NCBI RefSeq assembly: GCF_024643285.1
Contig: NZ_JAMSLW010000001.1
Location: forward strand, 679,239-743,238
From: Parapedobacter lycopersici
GTDB taxonomy: Bacteria > Bacteroidota > Bacteroidia > Sphingobacteriales > Sphingobacteriaceae
Direction of reading: 5' to 3'
Length of the DNA: 64,000 nt
The notes beneath the pieces are model-generated. The model was not told the origin of the DNA. It saw only the letters and a list, made by a program, of their open reading frames with translations, and searched no databases. This document shows positions 16,426-25,356 of this stretch, in pieces (position 1 is the stretch's first letter; every line of letters starts with the position of its first letter). The position numbers were made by a program, and so were the translations under genes.

Positions 16426-16445
16426 GTTTTTTTTTACCCCCTGAA

Positions 16446-16460
16446 CCTAACAGTGTTAGG
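16446..16460. promoter_or_regulatory. TetR-type operator, copy 2 (perfect palindrome)
   Basis: CCTAACAGTGTTAGG: 7-bp arms around one central base, perfectly symmetric, 69 nt before the adaptor gene. It is the consensus-like version of the site at 15789-15803. Confidence 0.8.
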
Positions 16461-16528
16461 AAATTTAATATCGATAGGAAATAGCAGAATAATAACCGTT
16501 TACATCATCAATAATAAATAAATAGACC

Positions 16529-17719
16529 ATGAACAGTAACTTTCCAACTCATGTGAAATATACCCCAACCCGATTTTTATTGCCGCTCGTCGGACTTACC
16601 CTGCTCGTTATCGCCCAGGCATGCAGCACATCCACCGGAAGTGAACAAACGGCCGAGTCGCCGCAACGCCTGCCGGTATTGACCCTGCACCCGCAGCAGG
16701 CCACCACTTACAACGAGTACCCTGCGGCCCTCGAAGGCAGCAAGGATATCGAAATACGTCCCCAGGTGGAGGGTCAGCTTGAACATATTTATGTCGACGA
16801 AGGTGCATTTGTACAACAGGGGCAGCCGCTCTTCCGCATCAATGCCCGGGTATATACCGAGCAGCTCAATAACGCCAAGGCAACCTTGGCCGCAGCAGAG
16901 GCCAACCTCACCAATGCGCGGATCGATGTCGGCAAGCTCACCCCATTGGTCAAAAACCAGGTTCTTTCGGACGTGCAGCTGGATGCTGCCCTGGCAGCCG
17001 AACGGGTTGCCGAAGCTAATGTACTGCAAGCGAAAGCCCTGGTCGAAAGCGCACAGATCAACCTCGGTTACACGGTAATATCAGCTCCGGTATCCGGCTA
17101 CATCGGCCGTATCCCCTTTAAAATGGGCAGCCTCGTTGGTACATCAACACCTCAGCCGTTGACCGTACTCTCAGAAATCCGGAACGTGTTTGCTTATTTC
17201 TCCCTGAGTGAGAATGATTTCATCGGGTTCAAGAACCGGGTAGCGGGCAACACGATCGCCGATAAGATCAGCAATATGCCACCTGTAGAACTGGTGCTGT
17301 CCGACGGAAGTACCTACGCCCAGAAAGGAAAGGTGGAGGTCGTTTCGGGACAGTTTGATGACCGTACAGGCACCATTACCTTCCGGGCGGTATTTCCAAA
17401 CGAAGAAGGTTTGTTACGTTCCGGCAATACCGGGAAAATCCGGATACCTGATGTATCACCGTCGGTCATCCTCGTGCCGCAGGAAGCGACCTTCGAATTG
17501 CAGGACAAGGTGTTTGTCTTTGTTCTGGCCGACAGCAACCGGGTGGAGAGCAAGCCGATACCCGTCGCGGGCCGGAGTGGTACGTACTACCTGGTCGAAG
17601 ACGGCGTGAAGGCAGGCGACCGCATCGTGTATGCCGGATTGGACCGCCTGCAGGATGGTTCGCGCATCATACCGGAGCCCGTAGCTCCGGATAGCCTGAT
17701 TGCCCGGGCGACGCTATAA
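16529..17719 (+). CDS. RND efflux periplasmic adaptor (membrane fusion protein), lipoprotein
   Basis: A 396-residue adaptor linking the inner-membrane pump to the outer-membrane channel. The N-terminus is a lipoprotein signal with lipobox-like VIAQAC, acylated Cys at 32. Then come the first lipoyl half (IEIRPQVEGQLEHIYVDEGAFVQQGQPLFRI), a coiled hairpin (AKATLAAAEANLTNARIDVGKLTPLV...), the second lipoyl half (LGYTVISAPVSGYIGRIPFKMGSLV), the beta-barrel and the membrane-proximal domain. This is the AcrA/MexA layout. It is followed after 44 nt by the pump-channel fusion gene. Confidence 0.93.
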   Translation: MNSNFPTHVKYTPTRFLLPLVGLTLLVIAQACSTSTGSEQTAESPQRLPVLTLHPQQATTYNEYPAALEGSKDIEIRPQVEGQLEHIYVDEGAFVQQGQPLFRINARVYTEQLNNAKATLAAAEANLTNARIDVGKLTPLVKNQVLSDVQLDAALAAERVAEANVLQAKALVESAQINLGYTVISAPVSGYIGRIPFKMGSLVGTSTPQPLTVLSEIRNVFAYFSLSENDFIGFKNRVAGNTIADKISNMPPVELVLSDGSTYAQKGKVEVVSGQFDDRTGTITFRAVFPNEEGLLRSGNTGKIRIPDVSPSVILVPQEATFELQDKVFVFVLADSNRVESKPIPVAGRSGTYYLVEDGVKAGDRIVYAGLDRLQDGSRIIPEPVAPDSLIARATL

Positions 17720-17763
17720 AACAGGGCACTCTTATTTTTCTTAGTTAAAAACAACACGATTCG

Positions 17764-20700
17764 ATGTTACAAAAATTTATCGAACGGCCGGTGCTATCGA
17801 CCGTCATATCCATCTTATTGGTTATACTTGGCGCAATTTCAGCGTTCACACTGCCCATTTCCCAGTTTCCGGACATTGCCCCGCCCACCGTGGTGGTAAC
17901 GGCTTCATATCCCGGTGCCAACGCCGAAACGGTGGCCCGCTCGGTGGCGACGCCCATTGAGGAAGCGGTAAACGGGGTGGAGAACATGACTTACATGACC
18001 TCCAATTCGAGCAACGACGGCAGCATGACGCTGACTGTATTTTTCAAACAGGGAACCGACCCGGATATCGCGGCGGTAAACGTGCAGAACCGCGTGTCCA
18101 AAGCAAGCAATAAAATCCCACAGGAGGTAATCCAGGCGGGCATATCCACGCAAAAGCAGCAAAACAGCTTCCTGATGTTCGTGGCGCTCACCAGCAAGGA
18201 CAGCCTGTATGATGAAGCATTTATCCAGAATTACCTCAAGATAAACGTTATCCCGCAGATGCAGCGGATACCGGGCGTAGCAGAGGTGCAACCGTTCGGC
18301 GGGCGTGAGTACGCCATGCGCATCTGGTTGAAACCGGACCGCCTTATGGCGTACAACCTGTCGCCCCAGGATGTTATGCGAGCCATTGGCGACCAGAACG
18401 TGGAAGCGGCCCCCGGCAGACTGGGACAAAGCAGTCCCGAAATGTTCGAATACGTACTGAAGTACAAAGGCAAACTCAGTCAGCACGAAGACTACGAAAA
18501 CATGATCATCACGGCAACCAACGACGGACAGCTTATTCGCCTGAAAGACGTGGCCCGGGTGTCGTTCGGTTCGTTTTCCTATGCGACCAACAGCCGCCTG
18601 AACGGGGGTGCTACCTCGGGTATTGCGCTGCTGCAGACCGCGGGTTCCAATGCCAACGAAATCCTGATCGAGGCAAAACGGCAGATTGATGTGCTTTCAG
18701 AAACACTGCCCAAAGGCATTGAGCCGGTCATCATGTTCAACGCGAAGGATTTTCTCGACGAATCGATCAGTCAGGTAAATCATACACTCATCGAAGCGTT
18801 CTTCCTGGTGTTCCTTGTCGTGTTCATTTTCCTGCAGGATTTCCGCTCTACGCTTATTCCGGCCATCGCCGTACCCGTAGCCATCATCGGTACCTTTTTC
18901 TTTATGCAGCTTTTCGGGTTCAGCATCAACCTGCTTACACTGTTTGCGCTGGTGCTGGCCATCGGCATCGTGGTCGACGACGCGATCGTCGTCGTGGAGG
19001 CCGTCCATTCGAAAATGGAACGGACGGGGCTGTCGCCCCGGGATGCCACCCAGGAGTCGATGAAAGAAATATCCGGTGCCATCGTTTCCATCACGCTGGT
19101 GATGGTGGCCGTATTCGTGCCGGTTACTTTCATGCAGGGGCCTGCCGGCGTGTTCTATACCCAGTTTGCCTTTACGCTGGCCGTGGCCATTCTTATTTCG
19201 GCACTGAACGCACTGACACTCAGCCCGGCGCTTTGCGCCCTGTTCCTGAAGCACACGCACGCCGACGGCCATGAAACCGGCAACAGCGGCGGGTTCCTGA
19301 AACGGTTCTTTACCGCGTTCAATGTGGCATTTACTGCCATCACCGAAAAATACGTGAAATCCCTACAGCTGCTGATGCGCCGTAAATGGGTCGTGATATC
19401 GGGTCTGGCATTGGTTTCTGCGGTCACGGTGGTTATGATCCAGCGCACCCCCACGGGGTTCATTCCCACGGAAGACCAGGGTTTTGTGCTGTATGCCGTA
19501 AATACGCCGCCGGGCAGTTCGCTGGCACGGACAGAACGGGCAATGAAAAAAATTGAGGACATTGTGGCCAATGAGCCGTTTACCCTGAACCATTACCAGG
19601 TGGATGGACTTAACTTCATCTCAAATGCCAATGCAGCTCCCTATGGGGCCGGGTTTATCCGTACAAAACCGAAAGACCAGCGCGGACCCATTAAGGATTA
19701 TGAAGCCATCGCAGCAAGCCTCACCCAAAAAGTAGCGGAAGAAGTAAAGGGCGCGCAGGCCGTATTCTTTACCTTCCCCACCGTGTCCGGTTTCGGCAAC
19801 GTCGATGGCTTCGAGTTCATGCTGCAGGACCGCGGCAATGGGTCGCTCGAAAAACTCGATGCCACCGCCAAGGCATTTATCGCTGCATTGTCCGAACGGA
19901 AGGAAATCGCATTTGCCTTTACCACGTTTGCGGCCAACAACCCGCAATATGAACTGGTAATCGACGATGAAAAGGCCAAGCAGCTGGGCGTCAATATAAG
20001 CGACCTGCTGCAAACGGTGCAGATCTATTTCGGAAGCACTTTCGTGTCGGACTTCAACCGTTTCGGAAAATTCTACCGGGTCATTGCGCAGGCCGATATT
20101 CCCTACCGCGCCAGCGCCGCATCCCTCAACGAGATTTATGTAAAAAATGCCGAGGGTGGCATGGTAGCTGCCAATACAATGGTGACCTTGAACCGCGTAT
20201 ACGGTCCTGAAACGGTAACCCGGAATAACCTGTACAACGCGGTGACCATCAATGGAAAACCCAATGTGGGATATAGTACCGGGGATGCAATCGCGGCCAT
20301 TGAGGAGACTGCCAGTGAGGTGCTGCCGCGCACATTCGCCTACGAGTGGACCGGCATGACCCGCGAGGAAAAAAGCGCGGGGTCACAGCTTACCGTCATC
20401 TTCATCATGAGCCTGGTGTTTGTCTTCTTTCTGCTGGCGGCACAGTATGAAAGCTACATTCTTCCGCTGGCGGTGGTCACCACCATCCCCCTGGGGATAT
20501 TCGGTGTTATGCTGTTCATCAACCTGATGGGTATCGAAAATAACATCTACGTGCAGGTGGCCATGATCATGTTGGTCGGTCTGCTGGCAAAGAATGCCAT
20601 CCTGATTGTGGAGTATGCGCTGCAGCGGCGAAAGGCAGGCATCGGACTGCTTGAATCGGCGTTGGAAGCCTCACGGTTGCGGCTTCGTCCCATCCTGATG

Positions 20701-22329
20701 ACCTCCTTCGCCTTTATCGTGGGTATGATTCCCCTGCTGCGTGCAACAGGTGGATCGGCTTTGGGCAACCATTCCATCGGTGCCGGCGCCGTGGGCGGAA
20801 TGCTCACCGGGGTTGTGCTGGGTATATTCGTCATCCCGGTGCTCTTCGTGATTTTCCAGTACCTGCAAGAGCGCGTAAGTGCCAAACGGAGCGGTAAGCT
20901 GGCCATGCACCCCGTCGCCCTGCTGCTGGCGTTTTCGGCCCTTGCCTATTCCTGCAGTACCGGCAGGGAAGCGGTTCACACCGACGGCACGGTGCCGGAC
21001 ACCTTCCGGACAACAGCACTCTCCCCTGCCGGCGGACCGGTGGAAGATTCCACCAGCATTGCCCAGCTGGAATGGAAGCAGTTCTTTACCGATACTGCCC
21101 TGCAGCATATTATCGATAGCGTACTGGCGCGCAACTTCGACATGCAGGTGGCCCTAAATACCATTACACTGAATGAGGCATACCTGAAACAGGCCCGCGT
21201 AGCCTGGCTACCCACCGTGCAGGCCAATGTGTCCGCCAATACGTCGCGGCCGTCGCAAAACAGTTTGAATGGCCTTAACCTGGCCGATTTTATCGGCACC
21301 AACCATATTGAGGATTACACCGCATCCCTGGGTGTGAGCTGGGAAGTGGATGTATGGGGTAAGATACGGCAGCAGAAACAGGCTTCCCTGGCAGCTTACC
21401 TGCAAAGCACGGAAGCGGTTAAGTCGCTCCAGACCCGCCTGATCACGGCTTCCGCGTCAGCGTACTACACCCTGCTGATGCTGCACGAACAACTTGATAT
21501 CACCCGGCGCAACATCGCGCTGAACGACAGCACACTGCGTGCCATCCGTCTCCAATACACGGCCGGGCAGGCATCCATCTTAGCCGTGCAGCAGGCCGAG
21601 GTACAGCTGGAAAAGACAAAAGCCTGGATACCCAGGCTTGAACAGGCACTTGCCATGCAGGAAAACGCCCTGAGCATCCTGATGGCCAATGAACCGCAGG
21701 AGATCGGGGTCAGCACACAGTTGCACCGATTTTCCGTACCCGAACAGTTTGCCGTTGGCATACCGGCGGCCATGGTGAGCCGCCGACCGGATGTGAAAGA
21801 AAGTGAATATGCGCTCGACATTGCCAATGCGCAGGTCGGTATTGCACAGGCCAACCGCTACCCGGCTTTGCGCATTACCGCTGCGGGCGGACTGAATGCA
21901 TTCCAGGCCAGCAACTGGTTTGTTACGCCTGCGTCGCTGTTCGGCAACTTGGCAGGCAACGTCATGCAGCCCATATTCAACAGCCGCAAACTGAAGACAC
22001 AGTTTGAAGCCGCCAAGATCCAGCGGGAGAATGCCGTGATCCGCTTCAGGCAAACCGTATTAAACGCCGTCGGCGAAGTATCCGACGCGCTCGTACAGCT
22101 CGATAAACTGAAAGCCCAGATCGAAATCACGCAGTCGCAGCAGAACAGGCTCGAAAAGGCCATTCCCAATGCGCAGCTGCTTTTTGCCAGCGGCATGGCA
22201 TCTTACCTGGAGGTAATTACGGCCCAGCAAAATGCACTGCAGAGCGAATTGGAACTGGCCGAACTGAAGCGGCAGCAGATCGAAGCATACGTACTGCTAT
22301 ACCGGAGTCTGGGCGGCGGTGTTAATTAA
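17764..22329 (+). CDS. RND multidrug efflux pump fused to its outer-membrane channel
   Basis: A 1521-residue protein. Residues 1 to about 1045 are a complete HAE1/AcrB-type pump: the TM4 proton-relay Asp405-Asp406 (GIVVDDAIVVVE) and the TM10 Lys943 (LVGLLAKNAILIVEYAL) are intact, as is the FIPTEDQGF loop. From about 1048 to the end is a full NodT/TolC-type outer-membrane factor of some 474 residues (LGVSWEVDVWGKIR, VSRRPDVKESEYALDIANAQVGIAQANRYP). Both parts have the length of the stand-alone proteins. At the joint, Met1048 begins a hydrophobic stretch ending in lipobox-like ALAYSC (Cys1064), like the signal of a free lipoprotein channel. No stop separates them. It may be cleaved by signal peptidase II, or the channel may also be started internally at 20905. 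Confidence 0.92.
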   Translation: MLQKFIERPVLSTVISILLVILGAISAFTLPISQFPDIAPPTVVVTASYPGANAETVARSVATPIEEAVNGVENMTYMTSNSSNDGSMTLTVFFKQGTDPDIAAVNVQNRVSKASNKIPQEVIQAGISTQKQQNSFLMFVALTSKDSLYDEAFIQNYLKINVIPQMQRIPGVAEVQPFGGREYAMRIWLKPDRLMAYNLSPQDVMRAIGDQNVEAAPGRLGQSSPEMFEYVLKYKGKLSQHEDYENMIITATNDGQLIRLKDVARVSFGSFSYATNSRLNGGATSGIALLQTAGSNANEILIEAKRQIDVLSETLPKGIEPVIMFNAKDFLDESISQVNHTLIEAFFLVFLVVFIFLQDFRSTLIPAIAVPVAIIGTFFFMQLFGFSINLLTLFALVLAIGIVVDDAIVVVEAVHSKMERTGLSPRDATQESMKEISGAIVSITLVMVAVFVPVTFMQGPAGVFYTQFAFTLAVAILISALNALTLSPALCALFLKHTHADGHETGNSGGFLKRFFTAFNVAFTAITEKYVKSLQLLMRRKWVVISGLALVSAVTVVMIQRTPTGFIPTEDQGFVLYAVNTPPGSSLARTERAMKKIEDIVANEPFTLNHYQVDGLNFISNANAAPYGAGFIRTKPKDQRGPIKDYEAIAASLTQKVAEEVKGAQAVFFTFPTVSGFGNVDGFEFMLQDRGNGSLEKLDATAKAFIAALSERKEIAFAFTTFAANNPQYELVIDDEKAKQLGVNISDLLQTVQIYFGSTFVSDFNRFGKFYRVIAQADIPYRASAASLNEIYVKNAEGGMVAANTMVTLNRVYGPETVTRNNLYNAVTINGKPNVGYSTGDAIAAIEETASEVLPRTFAYEWTGMTREEKSAGSQLTVIFIMSLVFVFFLLAAQYESYILPLAVVTTIPLGIFGVMLFINLMGIENNIYVQVAMIMLVGLLAKNAILIVEYALQRRKAGIGLLESALEASRLRLRPILMTSFAFIVGMIPLLRATGGSALGNHSIGAGAVGGMLTGVVLGIFVIPVLFVIFQYLQERVSAKRSGKLAMHPVALLLAFSALAYSCSTGREAVHTDGTVPDTFRTTALSPAGGPVEDSTSIAQLEWKQFFTDTALQHIIDSVLARNFDMQVALNTITLNEAYLKQARVAWLPTVQANVSANTSRPSQNSLNGLNLADFIGTNHIEDYTASLGVSWEVDVWGKIRQQKQASLAAYLQSTEAVKSLQTRLITASASAYYTLLMLHEQLDITRRNIALNDSTLRAIRLQYTAGQASILAVQQAEVQLEKTKAWIPRLEQALAMQENALSILMANEPQEIGVSTQLHRFSVPEQFAVGIPAAMVSRRPDVKESEYALDIANAQVGIAQANRYPALRITAAGGLNAFQASNWFVTPASLFGNLAGNVMQPIFNSRKLKTQFEAAKIQRENAVIRFRQTVLNAVGEVSDALVQLDKLKAQIEITQSQQNRLEKAIPNAQLLFASGMASYLEVITAQQNALQSELELAELKRQQIEAYVLLYRSLGGGVN
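20905..20955 (+). other. Internal lipoprotein signal at the pump-channel joint
   Basis: In-frame ATG at 20905 (Met1048), then a 16-residue n-h-c type signal closing in A-Y-S-C with Cys1064. A basic patch (AKRSGK) precedes it, so the whole could insert as a thirteenth membrane helix or serve as a lipoprotein signal. Confidence 0.65.
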
Positions 22330-22357
22330 TTCAGGCGCGGGGCAGCCATCCGTTGGT

Positions 22358-23608
22358 TTATCCCCCGGTTACCTGCCGGATCACGCGGAGCCAGTTCAGG
22401 CCCAGGATCTTTTTGATCCGCTGATCGCTGTAACCCAGCCGCTGCATCGCGAGGGTGATCTGCGGAAAATCACTGATGTCCTTGATTTCGCGCGGCAGTT
22501 CCGGGCCACCGTCTAAATCGGTCCCGATGGCCATGTGGTCCTCGCCTACCAGATTTACACCATAGTCGATTACCTTCGCCAGCTGGTCGACATGCATCCA
22601 ATATTCGTCAGGGATGGTTCCCCTGAAATTCAGCGGAACCTCTTTGGCGACTTCCCGGTCCACCTCTTCAATGGTCTGCACGGCAGCTTGCTGCACGGTA
22701 GTCGGCTTCGTTTCCCGGGGTGTCCCCTGCCCCACTACCCAGTCACGGTAGGCCGGATTGTTAAAGAGACTTCCGAAGTGGATACCGATTACACCGCCTT
22801 TTGCCGCAACGGCCTTTGCCGCTTCGTCGGTAATGCAGCGGGGATGGTCGACAATACTGTAAAACCCGCCATGGCTATAGATTACGGGGTGCTTGCTTGC
22901 CTCGGCAGTTTGCAGGATCGCGTCATTGGATGCATGGGCAACGTTGATGACCATACCAAGGCTGTTCATTTCCGCGATAATCTTCTTTCCCAGATCGTTG
23001 ATGCCACCCCAGCGGCTGACGTCATTGCAGGAGTCGATAAACGCGTTGGTTGTATTGTGTGCGGTCAGCTGCATGGAACGGAGGCCCAGGCGGTAAAGTG
23101 CCCGGAGCAGGTTAATATCCCCATCCAGGTCGTAACCGCCTTCCAGGTCCAGGAAAGCCGCCATCTTGCCTTTCTTATTGATACGCTCGATATCAGCGGC
23201 GGTCAGTGCCAGCTCAATCACCGAACTGTTCTTTTCGATCTGGTCCAGCGCCAGATTCACTACACGGAAGGTATTTTTCGTTTCAAACCTTCCGGGATAA
23301 TAATGTTCCGGCGTATAAACGGAGAAAAACATCGCATCCACACCGCCTTCCCGGGCTCTCGGGAGATCCACGGTACCGTCCGGATAACGCTGGCCGATAT
23401 CGGTTCCCATCAACAGCTCGCGGGTCATCACATGGGTGTGCCCGTCCATCACAAATGCCTTGCGGTGAAGTTCAGGCATCGGCTTCTGCTGAAGATTAAA
23501 AGGGATCTTGTTTCCGGTCGCAGGGGCGGATAACAGGGATTCTATCGGAAAAACGCTTCCGGCCAGCGGAAGCATGGTTAAGCTCTTTAATACGTCTCGT
23601 CGTTTCAT
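22358..23608 (-). CDS. Membrane dipeptidase-like protein, peptidase family M19, Tat-exported
   Basis: A 416-residue zinc peptidase of the renal dipeptidase (M19) family. The N-terminus MKRRDVLKSLTMLPLAGSVFP is a twin-arginine-type signal, placing it in the periplasm. Metal-site segments are visible: DGHTHVMTR (HxH-like; the classic HxD is DGHTH here), FLDLEGGYDL with the bridging Glu, INVAHASND and YSHGGFYSIVDHPRCI histidines, and GTDLDGG near the C-terminus. The family splits dipeptides including D-amino acid ones. Convergent with the efflux operon; 117 nt downstream of another Tat-signal gene. Confidence 0.87.
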   Translation of the reverse strand: MKRRDVLKSLTMLPLAGSVFPIESLLSAPATGNKIPFNLQQKPMPELHRKAFVMDGHTHVMTRELLMGTDIGQRYPDGTVDLPRAREGGVDAMFFSVYTPEHYYPGRFETKNTFRVVNLALDQIEKNSSVIELALTAADIERINKKGKMAAFLDLEGGYDLDGDINLLRALYRLGLRSMQLTAHNTTNAFIDSCNDVSRWGGINDLGKKIIAEMNSLGMVINVAHASNDAILQTAEASKHPVIYSHGGFYSIVDHPRCITDEAAKAVAAKGGVIGIHFGSLFNNPAYRDWVVGQGTPRETKPTTVQQAAVQTIEEVDREVAKEVPLNFRGTIPDEYWMHVDQLAKVIDYGVNLVGEDHMAIGTDLDGGPELPREIKDISDFPQITLAMQRLGYSDQRIKKILGLNWLRVIRQVTGG

Positions 23609-23725
23609 TGGGTTACTTCATTTAAATTCATATGATCAACGCAAAAGGACAAGGATTGGGGGCATAAGTACCCCAATCCCCGTCCGTATGCCATTCTCTT
23701 TATGCTTTGGTTCCGATTCCGCACG

Positions 23726-25096
23726 CTATTGATCAAACCCCCGGATGTACGGGCGGCTCGGCGGACGCTCCCCGGTGCTGAACTGCGCACCGCGTGTGGT
23801 CCGGTATTTCATATTCAGGACAGGCGTTTCGACCCGGCGTCCGACAGCTGCATAACGGCCGTTCTCCCAGTTGGATTCCATGTAATAGTTCACGATTCCG
23901 GTTGACAGCAGCAACCGTTCCGCGTTGAATGGCTCTTTCTTGGTCACCATCATCTCGGTAATCCAGTGCGGCTGGGCATTCGAGGCATGGTACTGGTCGA
24001 AAGGTCCGGGCCAGCCAAGCATGGAAACGATCGTTGGCTCTTCCTGTCCTTCGATTTCCCCGGCATAGGTCCACCCCACTTCCCTTGCACCGATTACCGC
24101 GGCCATTGTTCCATCATTATACTCCACAACACATATATTGGTCTGCGGAGTCTGCTGAAAATGGCCTGGCTCAAACTTAAATCGCTTCGCCACGGCATCA
24201 AGTAACCTGGCCGCCCAGGAATTATTTTCGACCCACTTCCACGCCTCGGACCCCTGGATGGACTGCACCGACCGGACTCCGGTCTCTCCTCCCTTGCGGC
24301 GTTCCACAAAGGATTGAAGTACGTCAATGGCATGGAAAATAGCCCCTTCATCCGCGGTGCCGCCAAGCATAACCGAATGCTTTATGGGCGTATCGGAAGG
24401 AAGTTCTACTTCGGGTTCGCGGTAGTAGACCGGTATGGATGAGCCTCCGGTCAATGGAAAGTTCAGCTCACGGGACTTGTCAAACATCCATTTGGCTTCA
24501 TTCCAGTTATAGGAAAGGTGCTTGTCGTTAAAGACTGGCACCGAGCGCTTGCTCTGCTCGAAAACCTTGATGACCTGGCTATAGATCCACCAGCGTGGCA
24601 GGAGCCAATGTCCCTGGAGATCTTTTCGGTAATTCCCGTGTTCCGCGACGATGACCACGCCGTCCACGGCAAGCTCCTCCCCTCCGAGGGTGATCGCCTC
24701 ACCTACAGTATTAAAAATCGGGATTCCTTTTGCTTTACATATTTTTTGGCCAAGTTGGCTTTCGTCAAGCTGGTGGATGTAAACCGAGACCACCTCCACG
24801 CGCGATTCCTTGTGGGCACCTTCCCACCAATAACCGTCCAGCAGCTTGGTCACAATCCAGTCCGCATGGGATCTTGTTGCGGCCCAATAGCTGGCAAGAA
24901 AGGCGATGCGGGGCCGTTGTTGCGCAGTCCGTGGAACAGCACCGGATGCCATGCTGGTCAAAGCCGTCAAACCGGCCACGCCGGCCACACCCAGCATTTC
25001 ACGACGGGTGAAGCGTAAATTCGATACTGTAGTTTCAGTGTTTTGAGATGAATCTGCCGCCCTGCCGGCTGCAGCTCCGGGTTGTTTATCTGTCAT
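23726..25096 (-). CDS. Tat-exported protein of unknown function
   Basis: A 456-residue protein with a long polar leader and then a clear twin-arginine signal near residue 30 (FTRREMLGVAGVAGLTALTSMASGA). The mature part starts RIAFLASYWAATRSHADWIVTKLLDGYWW and has a Rossmann-like feel (VDGVVIVAEHGNY, HSVMLGGTADEGAIFHAIDVLQSF) reminiscent of Gfo/Idh/MocA-adjacent proteins, but I recognise no catalytic motif and assign no function. It resembles conserved Tat proteins encoded near oxidoreductases and peptidases in Bacteroidota. It is upstream of, and in line with, the M19 peptidase gene, so a shared pathway is possible. Confidence 0.65.
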   Translation of the reverse strand: MTDKQPGAAAGRAADSSQNTETTVSNLRFTRREMLGVAGVAGLTALTSMASGAVPRTAQQRPRIAFLASYWAATRSHADWIVTKLLDGYWWEGAHKESRVEVVSVYIHQLDESQLGQKICKAKGIPIFNTVGEAITLGGEELAVDGVVIVAEHGNYRKDLQGHWLLPRWWIYSQVIKVFEQSKRSVPVFNDKHLSYNWNEAKWMFDKSRELNFPLTGGSSIPVYYREPEVELPSDTPIKHSVMLGGTADEGAIFHAIDVLQSFVERRKGGETGVRSVQSIQGSEAWKWVENNSWAARLLDAVAKRFKFEPGHFQQTPQTNICVVEYNDGTMAAVIGAREVGWTYAGEIEGQEEPTIVSMLGWPGPFDQYHASNAQPHWITEMMVTKKEPFNAERLLLSTGIVNYYMESNWENGRYAAVGRRVETPVLNMKYRTTRGAQFSTGERPPSRPYIRGFDQ

Positions 25097-25185
25097 AATT
25101 TAATGTTTCAGTGATATAGGAATGCATATCCTGTATGGTCATTTCGGTTGTAAATCTACATAAATAATTCACAATCGTATCCGCG

Positions 25186-25220
25186 ATTACGTAAAGTTTA
25201 TGATGAAAAACCTACGTAAT
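25186..25220. promoter_or_regulatory. Inverted repeat in divergent intergenic region
   Basis: ATTACGTA (25186-25193) and TACGTAAT (25213-25220), perfect 8-mers separated by 19 nt, between the Tat-protein gene and the beta-barrel gene. A possible operator for either gene; nothing else was recognised in the 260-nt gap. Confidence 0.35.
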
Positions 25221-25356
25221 TCCGCCTTTGGGCGGCCAGGAAACAGCGGAGCAGCCCCCGGTTCCGTTTTTTATTGTCCCGGCCGTCTTCAAAACCGCTC
25301 TTGTTCGATATTTTACCTTATTTTGGCCGAATATTCAGATCGGCCACAGTAAACGG

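Noticed and set aside
18697-19272. 191-codon minus-strand frame within the pump gene
   Set aside because: Antisense to conserved pump motifs; His/Gly/Asp-rich shadow of membrane helices.
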